Shown: positions 1 to 11,935 of the stretch, in pieces
Numbering within the stretch: the stretch's first letter is position 1
Layout: the number at the start of each line of letters is the position of its first letter
DNA from: Cristatella mucedo
Taxonomy: Eukaryota; Bryozoa; Phylactolaemata; Cristatellidae
DNA length: 64,000 nt
Direction of reading: 5' to 3'
Assembly (NCBI GenBank): GCA_009760855.2
Contig: WPIO01000070.1
Location: 732,501-796,500, forward strand
Notes under the pieces: model-generated
What the model saw: the letters and a program-made list of their open reading frames with translations, nothing else
What the model was told of the DNA's origin: nothing
The model's database searches: none
Made by a program: the position numbers and the translations under genes

Positions 1-1084
1 CCAACCGCGGCAGACCGTTGCTGAAACCGTTGCCGTAGCCAGTGGGATGGTGGCGGGTGGGGGGCATTTGCCTATAGTGGGGCAGTGACCGAGTAGGCAT
101 TCCCGTGTTCCTATTCGACCGTCACCAACGACGAAAGTATGCCCTACTTTCACTCTTTGAGCAACCGCTGAGTTCGCGTTGTCGAAAAAACACTATGGTT
201 GTGGGATAAAATATTTCATTACCTGCCGGTATTGCATCCCTGCATGAAAATTTTGAGGACCTTATCCCCCCGTATATAAATCCTACGAATCTTCCAGATA
301 AAAATCCTGGCTCTGCCTCTGGCTAAGACGAACTGTCCTTGTGTCATAATTTTTTTTCAACCTTTCCACTTAGCAGATAATATTCCATGGCGCTTACGTA
401 CCTAATTACATAATTATTATGATCAAAAGCCTGCGTATCAGTGTGCCATAATTCAAGGCACGATTCAACGAACAATTCTGATCGAGAGAGTGCCTTTTGT
501 AGCTACACGTGCAAATTTGAAAATGATCCCCTCGCCATTATTTTTTTAATGACACTGCAGCTGTATTGTCGATCGTCGTAGCAGTAAAATAAATATCACA
601 AAATAAGCCTGACCTCAGCGACTTTCGTTTACGGACCCACAGACTCATAGACTCACTCGAATTCAAAATTGTATAGGTTCAAGTTAACAATGCCATATTA
701 GACAAAGTTACCACGGTTGCTAAAGGCTATTAAAGAATCCTGAGTAACCGGATTATTAGGAACTTTATTAAGAACTAGATTCTTAGGAACCAGTTGCCCT
801 AATCTGACGCCTAGAATTTATAAGAGGCCATTCTAAGCGACGATTAGTCAGTTAAACCTAACACCTGGTACCGCTAACGCGTGGCCCTGAATTAAATATG
901 GAAATATATGTTAATGACACGGACTTATTACTAAAGCATTGGCGTGTAACCGCGAAACATTACGGGTACATAATAATCAAGTTTAAAATTAAAGGCCATT
1001 CGTATAAGGATAAAGCTTTGCAAAGGCTCAAGCTAGATCAATGCGAGCTGTTACACCTTTGAACACAAGAATAGCCTTAATCTT
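1..1084. other. No gene seen; unique AT-leaning DNA
   Basis: I read all six frames and find no long ORF, no recognisable protein and no strong repeat. It is probably intergenic. Confidence 0.5.
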
Positions 1085-1262
1085 AAATAAATACTGGCTG
1101 ATTTAACAGCCTCTTTTGAATAGCGATAGAAGAGCCTGGATGGCTGTCGCCACCGCTTGCAGTGGCGAGAAAGGATCGCCCACCGCAGGATTCGAACCCA
1201 CGACCTCGGGACCGAGGTCGTGAAAAGCAACCGCCTTACCTAGTGTGCCATCACAGCTCAAT
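1085..1262 (-). repeat. tRNA-type SINE, family S1
   Basis: On the minus strand it starts with a tRNA-like head holding a good Pol III box B (GGTTCGAATCC) after an A-box-like TGGCACACTAGG. A conserved body follows (CACTGCAAGCGGTGG region) and a tail around AGAGGCTGTT. Related copies lie at 25.87, 33.94, 54.01 and 56.69 kb. It is a retroposed SINE and not a tRNA gene: there is no cloverleaf-sized unit and the sequence continues into the SINE body. Confidence 0.75.
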
Positions 1263-4200
1263 CGTAAACACACAATGAGTAGCTTACTTGATTGTACTTG
1301 CTTCGCTGATCTAAGCAAAAATCACGGTAAAAAGTTCAACCCTCAATTCTGACTTCGGCCAGCCATTCATGCCTGGGTTCATCTAACTGAAGGGGGCGCA
1401 GTATATCCAAGGAACATCACGGGGGAATTTCAATTTAAAAATTAAAGAACATGCACACAAGCGCAAAGGCTCGGCCGAAATGAATCACCAAATGACTGGT
1501 CGTTGCAAAGACTGACTGTCCCTGTCGGTGTATTCATTTTTTATCCGTTTCACTGAGAAATAATCTCCACAGCGTTTAAATACGTAGTTAAATTACGAGC
1601 CGATCAAAAGCCTGCTCACCACTATTCGATCTTTCAATGCACAGTTTATTGTCCAGTGTTAACAGTGAGAGTTCACGTTGTTGCTACATGTGAATCCCAG
1701 GTGAAGACCACGGTCGAAGCTACCGTAGAGACGAAACTGGGAAATTCGAATTTTGGGGCCTGAGAAATCAGGTTTCGTGACTTTACGCGAAAACCTGTAA
1801 TTGGCTGAGGTTAAAGTTCGCGCGTCTGGAGCCTTAGCCTCGACTGGAGATAGAATGAGCGAGGCGACCGTTCTTCACAAGCCGTTGCCGTTGTGCTGCC
1901 TGCGACTGTCGCAAGTGGCTTCGACAGTGCGGCTTTTTAGCTGCTGAGTTAATGGGCTGCTGCTCTGGTGGCCAAGCAGCTTTGCCCGCAGGCGATCGCG
2001 TTGCCCATGGGGGGGGAGGGCCAGTGATACGATTCATGCGACCGTAGCTAATTCTCGTTATAGTGCTAAAAGATAAGTCGTACTTCGGCCATGTTAAATC
2101 TAGATACAAGGTCATGCTTCGCATGCCGATGCTTTACGATTAAAGAGACGATTGATGCTCATCTTGCCGCCAGCTTTCCTCGCTTCGACGATCGGTCTCA
2201 GCATTCTCACCGACTTGCCCTGACGTTTGTTATGGTCGCCTGCCTGCGATGTCTGCCTGCGATGTCTGCCTGCTATGCTTATTTGGCTAATTCTACGATC
2301 ATCCCAGTGAGATTTAAGCTCAGTAAATACAACGCCATTACCTTGGCACATCTGCATAGCAACCAAGCTCGTTCCGCAACAATTAGGCTATAGTTGCTAA
2401 ATCGTTTATATCTCGAAAGTAAATGGATGATCTGCTCCGATCTGCAATGAAAGCTGAGTTTTTCACTGCCTTTCAAAAGTCTGTCTGTGGGTGAATGCGT
2501 AGAAAGAGATTTACTGGATTTTGCCCTTCGTACCCCGTATACATTTTAACTAAATGAAATGCAGACCCGAGCAGATTGGGCAAATGATGCCACGGATGAT
2601 TATGTTCATAAATTTCAGTCAAAATCGCGTGTGAAGCGATGTTGAGGGAGGTTGGTTGATCCCTCTTTGTGTCCTGTGCGCCGACCAATCCGTCTAATCT
2701 GAAATTGTTTCAGGTACATGTGGGAATAGGGAAGTGAGTCTGAAGCTCGAGATCTTTGCTCGGGGTCTCCAATCGTGTCACGTGCTGGTGAATGTCAACG
2801 AGCGTCGGCGAAGCAGATGATTGGAAGACGTGCCCAGCTCGCTGGTTCGACGGTTGCTGGTGATGACGAAGAAGACAAGACAGCCCTACATGCTGCTGGG
2901 AAGAAGGAATGCTGGGAAGAAGGAATGCTGGGAAGAAGGAATGCTGGGAAGAAAGAATTTCGACTTGCATTCATGTTAGACGCCTAAAGAGGGAACTAAG
3001 CCGAAAGTCGACACCGACGACCGAAGGCGAATGTAGGTTGGGCTGCTCGTATTATCTGGCTTAGGAAGGCCCTAAATTTAAAAAGCCATGACAATTCAGC
3101 GTGCTAGACCTGCCTGGTTACTACAGTTTCTAATGAGCATTCGGATATGTCTTGAATATTTCGGTTATTTGTATATTCGGATAGTCTATGGCATGAACCT
3201 TTATAAAAGGCCATTTGAAGGGATTCGGATAAGTTCGGTCGTAGTTCTCGTGACACGGGTGCGACGTGGCCCTCACGAACTGTGAGCATACAGCTGTGCG
3301 TCAAGGACTTACTTTGAAGGCACTTACTTTGAAGGCGTCGGCGTTCTTGATGGCGTCTGGCACGCTGTGCTACCGTCGAAATACCTGCGTGCGTACCTGC
3401 GTTCATACCGGCGGGCGGCTTCTACGAATTGCTAGCTTTGTTTTTTGAGGCGCCAGCGTCACCAGTAACTGCCCCTTGCTTACAAGAATTGGCACCTTGA
3501 CGCGTTTCTGTGCGTTTGCGCGAGAATGACTTGAGTTCCCGAGCCACAAAGTTCCCTTCTTTAATATTAGCTTCACCAGTAACTGTCACCTGTCTGCAAG
3601 GACTGCGCTACATGTAACATGCATGTAGCGGATTTCACTCAGCTAATGCGAACATTCTCGCTAGTGTCGGCCAATCAGCTGACCTCGCACCCTATGCCTT
3701 CTGAGCTGACCAGGATGACATCCCGGCCGACAACAAAAGCACACAGCTGAGTGGTCCTCTATCAGTACTAGACAATGCTGTCGTCGGCTAGAGGCCAGCT
3801 CTTCTATTATCTAGCCAATCTTGCTAAGTTAGCTCTAGTAGGAAGCTAATTCGGTATGTAACGGCATGCTCTGCTTACTTGAATTAGCGATCGATCACTA
3901 ATTAGGGAGCGACTTTTAACTAGCAGAATTTTCCTCCGTCCGACATCTCTGAATATTGCCGAAACTTACGCATGACTCACAAAGCACTACTCGCGTGGCA
4001 AAGACCTCGAGATCCAGAGATCGCTCATTTGAAACTCGCCCATTCGATACGCGCTACTTACCAGGGTGTAGGGGTGAGAGCCAACGGTCCTCACCCTTCT
4101 CACTTTGACCGACTTTGACCGGTGAATGTCTCTTAAGCCTAGTTATGTTAGGGTCTAACGCATCCAAAGCCTTAATACTGGCAGAATATCCTCACGGCTA

Positions 4201-4764
4201 CTTAGCTCTCGACGACGAGACCGTAAACGGAGTAGAGTTTTTATCCGGAGCCATCAAGTGCCCGAAACTGGCAGAGCAATTTCTCAATAATCGAGCAGCC
4301 CCACGTGGATCCTACCTGGACTCCAGCTGGACGAAAAACCGAGGTGTCGATTGACCGTTTTAAAATCGGTCGTTTCAACATCGAGAGGAGACATCGAGGC
4401 CAAAGCACCCGAGCCCCGGGTACAGCCTTCGTCACAGCCCTCAACTCCTCCCGAAGTCACCCCTCCCACGCTTTCGTTGGTCTTCGCACCCCCGACCGCC
4501 CACGCTACGCCCCGCGGTCACGTGGCCACGTACGCTCCAGTCGTGGCCGCGGGTTAATGCCTACAGCGCTCATCCCATCTCTCGTTTCGCCGGCGCCTCT
4601 CCTCCCTCACTCCGTCAGACGCCAGAGCGGCTTCCGGCTGTTTCGAAGCGAGGCTATAAACTGGCCCAGGCAGCACGGCCGCACTCTTGCTTCTTTGTTC
4701 GGCAATCCATACGCAGCCTCTTCCCGCTTCCACGGAAAAATAGCGGACTCAATCAGGACTTTAG
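1263..4764. other. No recognisable gene; minor tandem repeats
   Basis: Only short ORFs with no recognisable motif. There are small direct repeats, for example four copies of a 16-bp unit (AATGCTGGGAAGAAGG) near 2890-2956 and a doubled ACTTACTTTGAAGGC near 3308-3340. Confidence 0.4.
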
Positions 4765-5976
4765 ATCAGGACCGCATCATATCGAAACCTCACACCTTGC
4801 TAGTAAGTTCCAGTCTGGCTTTAGAGCTAATCACTCCACAGAGTCGGCATTGCTTAGGGTATACAACGACCTACTTAGGAATGCAGACATGGGTAGAGTG
4901 TTTCTGCTTGTTTTGCTTGATCTTTTGGCAGCTTTTGATACCATCGATCACAAAGTTCTTCTAGAGCGCCTCTCATCTCGCCTGGGCATCACTGGCACTG
5001 CTCTGCAGTGGTTCAGGTCCTATCTCAGTGGGAGACTCCAAAGTATTGACGTGAATGGACAAAGATCATCTGAGGTACCTCTGAAATATGAAGTACCTCA
5101 GGGCTCCGTGCTAGGTCCGGTTCTTTTCACGGTTTATACTCTCCCTCTTGCTGACGTGATTGCCAAGCACAATCTAGGCTTTCACTTCTATGCGGATGAC
5201 ACTCAGTTGTACCTTTGATTTGATCCCTCCCAGCCTTCGAGCACCTCAAATTCTCTCAACTCACTTGCTGCATGCATTGATGACATCCGCACATGGATGG
5301 CAGCAAATTTTCTAAAACTAAACGATGATAAAACTAACTTGCTAGTTATGGGCAAACCTAGTGTGATTCAGAGATCAGATTCAGGAGATCAGAGATTCAG
5401 GAAAGGCTGACTCTCCAAATTGGTTCTGCCAGCATATATCCTGTCTAATCAGCTCAAAATCTAGGTGTCATATTCCAAAGCGACCTCTCGTTAGACGACC
5501 ATATCAGCTCCACAGTCAAATCTGCCTATTTTCAGCTTCATAACATTGCTAAAATTCGGGCTTGTTTAGATAAGGATACCACGTCCAAGTTGGTCCATGC
5601 ATTCGTGACATCTCGTCTCGACTTCTGCAACTCACTGCTCGCTGGTCTACCGGCATGTGCAATCAGGTGATTGCAGCTGGTGCAAAACTCCGCAGCTAGG
5701 CTTGTCTGTCGTGAGCGTCGCAGTTGCCACATTACTCCACTTCTCGCCGACCTGCACTGGCTACCAGTCAAGCAACGGATTGACTTCAAGGTTTTGTCGC
5801 TCACTTTTAGGTCCCTTCATTCTATGGCTCCAGCCTATCTCTCTGACATACTCCCCCATCAGGCCAAGCATCGTACCACCCGCTTTTCGGAATCCAACAG
5901 TCTACCAATACTTCGTACAAAATCTCAAACCCTTTGGAGAACGTGCATTTAGTTCGTATGCTCCCAAAGCCTGGAA

Positions 5977-5987
<11 letters not shown>

Positions 5988-6016
<29 letters not shown>

Positions 6017-6019
6017 GTG

Positions 6020-6056
<37 letters not shown>
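5988..6056. repeat. (GT)n microsatellite
   Basis: Almost pure GT dinucleotides with a few GC changes, at the 3' boundary of the inserted family-B LINE. Confidence 0.95.
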
Positions 6057-6058
<2 letters not shown>

Positions 6059-6525
6059 CTCCGTCAGTAACTCCACAAAGTCATAAAGACCATGTGGGTG
6101 TTACGCAGGAGAGTTTTGCAAGCCCACTCACAGCCTAAGCGGCTTTCGGTACGCATTCGGTACCCAACAGACTTCGTCTCACGCAACAAAGAGAAAGTGG
6201 GAAGCATAGCAGAGTTAGGAGAACAGTTGAGGTAGTGAGTAGCATAGAAGTAGCAGTTTAGGACCGCTGAAAAAGATGTGCCATAGTCGGCAGTTGGAGA
6301 GTATATGTCGTTGCGTAAGAATTGTGGAAGCGAGTTCCACAGTCTAGGACCTGCAGAGCTAAAGCCTCTGTCGCCAACTGTCTTTAAGCGGGGGAATGGG
6401 ACAGCTAATTTATTGTCCACACAGGACCTGAGGGTGCGAACAGGCTGAAACTGATGCAGCAGTTCAGCTAGGTACGAAGGAGCCAAGCCGTGGCGGGCCA
6501 TGTGGGTCAGCGTAAGAACTTTGCT
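6057..6525 (-). mobile_element. LINE family B 3' end nested in family A
   Basis: The minus strand encodes the RT C-terminus of a second CR1/L2-like family (GDRGFSSAGPRLWNSLPQF), followed by its conserved 3' end (GGTACCGAAAGCCGC-like, then GTGTTACGCAGGAG seen on the plus strand). The family-A sequence reads up to CTGGAACTCCCTCCC before the insertion and resumes at GACCTGCGTCAGAA after it, so B jumped into an existing A copy. Confidence 0.85.
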
Positions 6526-6845
6526 CGACCTGCGTCAGAATATCCCCTGAACTGACCACATTTAAAAGGAACTTAAAAGCACACCTTTTTAGGACAGCAT
6601 TTAGTGGGTCCCGGTGATTCGTCCTTCATGTGCTTATGCGTGCTGACACTGTGCATGCTGCCACTAACCACATTTGCATGCTGACCCTGTGCATGTCACC
6701 CCTAACCATATTATTCATTTTGTTTGTCTTTCGAGCATGATTTTACTTACCATTCAATTGCATTTCTTTTTGCAGCAAATGTAAAGCGCCTAGAAAGAGA
6801 TTAAGTTCTCTGGGATGCTTTATCAGGTGTATTATTATTATTATT

Positions 6846-8501
6846 GTTATCAGGACCGCAATCAGGACCGCAACGCCCATTCCCAGGTGTTGTCTCCCAC
6901 CTGCGGCCAAGTGGCGCGGCTAGGATTTCCCAAAGGTCGGTGCGGTTACGCTGGAGCACTATAAAAATACCTTCAGCTAATGAACAATGCCGAAATCAAT
7001 CAGAGGCAGCTTTGAAAAGAGCACCGAACTCAAACTAGCTCATGCGTTTGCGACGTCGCGCCCAGATTATTGCAACTCCCTCCATTCAGAACTTCTCGTC
7101 CCATTAATCGTCTGCAACTGCTGGGCAAAACTTGGCAGGTCGTCCGGTTCTTCATGGACGTCGTCAGCTGCCACGTCACACCAGTTCCGTCTGACCACTT
7201 GCCTCGTTTAGTTCCGGTGCGCTTTACGTGCTTGTCTGGGCAAAAGACGGCTATCGGTAGCTGCAGACAGCAATCAGTCCCAACGACGGTCTTTCAGTCG
7301 GTCAGTTATTGTTGCCGAGTCTTCGGGCTGCTATAAGCTTACGTACATGAATTGTCTTAAATTTTTTCAAATTGTATAGCGTGTATCCACGAAAAATTGA
7401 AGGTACACGCGTGGATATAGACGTATACCAACATTTCTATTTACGACGCGTCTTCCACAGACGCAACGTAATTTCCTTCCAATTTTTTTCGTGAATTACA
7501 TAATCATCTAAACGTTTACTGATTCGCTTCTAGCCGAGTGCGTTCGGTAAATTCCGCTTGGTCATACCAGTCCAGCCGCAGACCAGATGGTAGCGGGCTC
7601 TATCGCTGGAGGCCTCCACCTTCAACCAGGCTTCCGAGATACGATGTTCGGAAATACGCCGACCGAAAATAGCCTTGATTTTCTGCGTCAGCACTGCCGC
7701 GTCCTCGTCAATGCATTGATTTATGGCCATAGCAGTGCGCAAGACAAGCAGGTCTTAACCAGCCTCAGATAATTTACAACAGAAGCAGCTTGTAGCGCCA
7801 TTCGACTCGCGTGGCCCGGGAAACCGGAACGGAGTCCTCTTGCCCGAGTAGCATCATCTAAAAGTGTAAACTAGCGGTGCGTGTAGAATATTATACATTC
7901 ATTAAGCAATAATATGGGTAGAAATAGTGGTTTGTAAGCCAGTCTTCAGCCAGTTTATGAGTGTCGAGATATTACTCGCCATTCCTGAATAATAATGACG
8001 CTGAACCTGTTACATCACAATCTACGCTTAGGAAGCACAGAGGATGCACAAGCTATTTAGTAGAGCATAATAATACATAATATTACATACTATTTAGTAG
8101 AGCTCTAGCATTTGTGCCAGGCATTTTAGTGGCTCTCCGGCCGTCTTATCAGAGTGGCTACACGCTACGACTCGTGCTGGAACGTGGATCCGTGGCTGCC
8201 GGATAGACGGCTCTCTCAGCTACGGATACGGACCTGTTATCTGTGGGCATTTTATTTTTCTTTACTGGTGTTCAGATACCGCCTGCGTGCGTAAGCTATT
8301 GGCTTGCACCTTCAAGTCGCCAGCTCTGCATCAAGGTTTAGGCTTCACCGATATTTGTAGCGCGTCGGCGAGGAGTTGTACAGTTAAAAAAGATCGCTGT
8401 ACTTGTAGTTCAAGGACATTATTGAGAGGCCTGTTGAAGGCGATTAGTGCTGGGGGTATTTCTTTCGGGTGGGTATTCCTAAGTATTCCCCGGCTGCCTA
8501 G
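6846..8501. other. LINE RT scrap, otherwise no gene
   Basis: Positions 7010-7230 on the plus strand keep a decayed RT C-terminal segment (KLAHAFATSRPDYCNSL, then VSCHVTPVPSDHLP in another frame), typical of CR1/L2 LINEs. From 7230 to 8501 I see no gene or strong repeat. Confidence 0.5.
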
Positions 8502-8820
8502 TACCGTATTTTTGCCAGTATAAGTCGTACTTTTCTCAATTTTTTTTCGAAAAAATCTGCGACGTATACACTGCAAGTCAGTGTCAGCCACTGCATACAG
8601 TGAAAGTGATGATTCAGACATTGACAATGTTGCAGAAGACTGCGAAGATGTTAGCAGCGATACTGATGACGAGTTTCTTGTTAACTGTGGTGATTGAAGC
8701 AAACTTACATCAATAAAAATGAGGCATTTATTCAGTAATAGTATTTTTTCAATAAAAAATGTATGAAAAATTTTTGAAAACCTAGACTTGAGTGAGAATT
8801 ATGCTCGTAAAAATACGGTA
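8502..8820 (+). mobile_element. Pogo/mariner-like nonautonomous DNA transposon
   Basis: The element is 319 bp, begins TACCGTATTTTT and ends AAAAATACGGTA, a perfect 12-bp terminal inverted repeat whose outer TA fits a TA target site. Just inside the 3' half, about 40 plus-strand codons (ending at TGA 8695-8697) read as an acidic C-terminal tail (DTDDEFLVNCGD), followed by AATAAA signals. This resembles the acidic tails of pogo/Tigger transposases; the DDE domain is absent. The family call is inference; the inverted ends are seen directly. Confidence 0.6.
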
Positions 8821-8846
8821 GAACTGATAACTGGCTGCCTTTAGTT

Positions 8847-9033
8847 CAGTGGTTCTCAACCTGTGGGTCGTGACCCCTATGGGAGTCGAACGACCCTATC
8901 ACAGGGGTCGCCTAAGACCATCGAAAAACACGCATTTCCACATTTTGCACACAAGAATGTTATGGTTGGGGGTCGCCGCAACATGAGGAACTGTATTAAA
9001 GGGTCGCGGCATTTCGAAGGTCGAGATCCACTG
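8847..9033 (+). mobile_element. SPIN-like hAT MITE
   Basis: This 187-bp element begins CAGTGGTTCTCAACCTGTGG and ends with the inverted TTCGAAGGTCGAGATCCACTG-type terminus; the ends pair over about 16 bp with mismatches. It is flanked by imperfect 8-bp duplications, CTTTAGTT at 8839-8846 and CGTCAGTT at 9034-9041 (6 of 8 equal), as expected of hAT elements. The internal pieces AACGACCC, CAGGGGTCGCCTAAGACCAT and AACATGAGGAACTGTATTAA match my memory of the SPIN (Space Invaders) family, known for horizontal transfer among animals. Confidence 0.8.
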
Positions 9034-9068
9034 CGTCAGTTAGATGCAGGCTGCATCCGACTGCCAAG

Positions 9069-9138
9069 TCACCTGACCTGACCTGACCTGAACTGACCTG
9101 ACCTGACCTGACCTGACCTGACCTGACCTGACCTGACC
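9069..9138. repeat. (ACCTG)n pentanucleotide repeat
   Basis: Fourteen near-perfect copies of ACCTG, one with an A change, directly downstream of the SPIN-like element. Confidence 0.95.
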
Positions 9139-9640
9139 TCGCAACGGTCGGGGCTCGAGCAGTTCCCGCGACGGGCAACGTCCCGCGCGCTGCAATGGCG
9201 GGCTGAGCCATGTTTGTACCGGTCGTCCAGTGCGCATTTGGGCTGTCTTGACGCCGCTTGGCTCGGCCGTGCCCGGCTCAGCGGCTCCCAGTTCGGCGGG
9301 CGCCACCCAGGACGAAGGTGCTACGGTTTCCGAACGGTTAGCCAACGATTGCTGCGGCAAGCGGTTGCCGCAAATGCACGGAAAGCTTTCTACTGCTTTG
9401 GACCCAGCTGCTCGTTGCCTGCGCGATGAGCTCCCCAGATCAATAGAGGGGTTACGAACAGGTTTTCATCGGCACGTGACCGAGAGCAAGTCTATCAACG
9501 CAGCTGTAGCAGCTCCCAGGTTAAATTCGTCCGCCACAAACACTTGCGCCCATCTGACGGCCTTTAATAACTGTACACCGGAGATTGTGAAATATCCGAT
9601 TCCTAAAAATTAAAGACTAGCTTATTTGTAATGTGATGTA
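9139..9640. other. No recognisable gene
   Basis: A plus-strand open frame of about 127 codons exists near 9230-9613, but it has no motif, and overlapping frames are open as well. It is treated as chance. Confidence 0.35.
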
Positions 9641-9745
9641 ATGCATCTCCGTCTGTAACTCCACAAAGCCATGAAGACTATGCAGGTGGGGTGTTACGCA
9701 GGAGAGTTTTGTATAGCGCACTCACAGCCTAAGCGGCTTTCGGTA
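9641..9745 (-). mobile_element. LINE family B 3' tail
   Basis: Carries the family-B terminal block (plus strand: CTCCACAAAGCCATGAAGAC, then TTACGCAGGAGAGTTTTGTA and GCCTAAGCGGCTTTCGG). It is only the last 100 bp, a typical 5' truncation. Confidence 0.85.
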
Positions 9746-9955
9746 ATAATAATAATAATGATAATGCACTTGATAAAGTGCCCTCAGAGAAATCAATCTC
9801 TTTCTAGGCGCTTCACACTGTCTGCAAAGGGAAGCTCGATTGAATGGTGAGTAAAATCATGCTTGATGAACAACATGAATAACATGGTTAGGGGTGACAT
9901 GCACAGGGTCACCATGCGGGGTGGAGCAACAACATCCTACTTGCATAAGTGCTTC
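9746..9955 (-). mobile_element. LINE family A 3' tail
   Basis: Starts with an (AAT)n tail on the plus strand, then AAGTGCCCTCAGAGAAATCA and the characteristic GTTAGGGGTGACATGCACAG. Truncated 5' end. Confidence 0.85.
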
Positions 9956-11935
9956 TATCACCCGCGAAGTTACCCAAAGTTATCCAGCCGTAATTTCGCC
10001 GAAAACAGTGCGCCCAAATCCCTACGCACGTACATCCCTAAGCACTTTCCACACTGATGACATCCCTACGCACGTCCGCACGGATGACATCCCTACGCAC
10101 GTCCGCACGGATGCATTTCCCCCCAACAGCGCCAGCGACCAGCACAAAAGGGCCGCACTCCGTTCGATGGGTTGGTCACTCACTCTCCTACCAGCCCTAC
10201 GGCCTCGATTCTCATTTATACTCCAACCTCATCAAAGGGACCAGCCTTAAATTAATATCAACGGGGGCAATCAGCCACATCGACAGGCCATAATGTCGAG
10301 GCTCGTCCATGGAGGCTGCCATCAAGCGACAATCGCCCGGGTCGAAGGGCGATAAAACGGCCAAAGGCCGAACAAGCCACAGCTTCCTCGGCGATCCAAG
10401 TATCGAATATTAAGCGGATCGATACAACCAAAACGGAAGCGACGATGGCACACCTCGAAAGCGCAATGCAAGCACAGCACGACGCTGTGTGATAATCAAC
10501 AGGAAGTACTGTCAGTGAGGCCACACGACCTCGGCCAGACCGAGGGCGGGGCGAGCGCCTTAACTGCTGGTCTAAACCAGCTTGGCGACAAAGTACAAAG
10601 TACTCACTGGCATGCAGGCTACGTGACAGCCGCTCGGAGGAGGCACGCCGGAGCGGCTGACCTAGAGGCCGGAGGGCGGCCTCTGGCGAGCAGCCGCCTT
10701 CGGGCAGTGCCAGCTTTGAGCCACCGCTGGGGCATCACCAGTACCCTTTCACCACGATCAGAGGTTAGGCGTGTGCCTCTTCCCTCAGCCATACATAATA
10801 CAGGTCTGGAGCAACTCCATCGCATGGCCGGTGATTTCGCATCACAGCCCGTAGTCGTCTGACGCTGACCGGTGTCGCCCGTGCTGGTCGTCGTTGTCGC
10901 GCTGGCCGTCGTTGTCTCACTGACCGTCACCGCCTGCTGGACGGTGCTGCCTCGGTGCCTGACCAGCTTTCGCTAGATCAGCACCGCTGCAGCGTTGCTC
11001 CACCTTCCGGGCTTGCGAGTCGACGCCTTTCCAAGCTGCTTGCACGCAGTCCTTCCGCACCGGAAGTCTGCGGAAGACCGGAAGGCAGACGTGACTGCGC
11101 CGTCCCCTAGAAAGAGTTGCAAAAAGCGCGCCAACTTGCGGCTCAACTTGCGCACCACTTGCGGCGGGTCAACAAGACTCTGGTGGACCCATCTCTCAAG
11201 TCAATAAGCCCGCCAACTAATTCTTCGTAGTCATTGAAAAAGATCTAGTTACCAACATTGTTGGCAACTTCCTAAATGATCCCAAAATGGTGAAATAGGT
11301 TGTTGCACTATCTCCTACAGTGAGCGTTTCGAAAATGCACGTGCTGCGATTGTCGTGCTAATAATTCGTTTCTCGGCTGTTGCGTTTATTTTGGCGTCAA
11401 TTTCACTCATTTGGATCCTCTTTTGGTAGATTTTGAAACTGCCCGTCAACCAAGTTGCCAGTCAACCAGCGGTGACCTCAGAGCGTGCGGCAAAACGTAC
11501 GACTGCTACGACGCTCGAGCAAAAAGCACCTGCTACCAATTGGTTTAAGCAAAAGGAGACAGCCTGGTCTACTGTTCAGACGGGACGTGACAGTTCAGAT
11601 AGGACTTGGAGGCACGAGAGGTGTGGCCCAGCAGTTTGTGAGTGACGCAATGACGCGAGTGCTCTCCAGCACGCGAAACGCAGCCACCGACGCGACGTTG
11701 ACGAGGCACTGGCGTTTGCCAGTTGCTACTGGGAGCATTCGACCCGCCTCGCCCCCCCCCCCCCGAGCTCCGGTCGCGGTCAGCGTTTGCGGTGCGACCG
11801 TAGCAACCGCAGGCTACCCAATCGCATGCCAGCTGTGAGGCCAATCCCTCTCCAGGTCGGACACGCCCGCACCTACGAAAGGACACTCCCTCCCGCCGCT
11901 CGGGCTTAGCGGATGTACCACCCTTCTCTGCATGC
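9956..11935. other. No recognisable gene; 27-bp direct duplication
   Basis: Positions 10056-10112 hold two full copies of a 27-bp unit (GATGACATCCCTACGCACGT plus CCGCACG) and a partial one. A C14 run lies at 11751-11764. Medium-length ORFs on both strands overlap each other and show no motif. Confidence 0.4.

Larger units (their letters stand above)
4765..6845 (+). mobile_element. LINE family A (CR1/L2-like), interrupted
   Basis: A reverse-transcriptase fragment lies at about 4850-5218, with the motifs AFDTIDH, QGSVLGP and the catalytic YADDTQ. RT C-terminal pieces follow (CNSLLAGL, LHWLPVKQRI, WNSLP) in broken frames up to about 5985. The 3' end (CTGACCCTGTGCATG, then GCGCCTAGAAAGAGATTAAG and an ATT-repeat tail) is at 6530-6845. 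A GT repeat and a minus-strand family-B LINE split it between about 5988 and 6525. Stops and frameshifts show it is dead. The 5' end is truncated. Confidence 0.9.

Noticed and set aside
1140-1262. A tRNA gene
   Set aside because: Box B is good but the sequence does not close into a 72-base cloverleaf, and it continues into a body shared by dispersed copies, as in SINEs.
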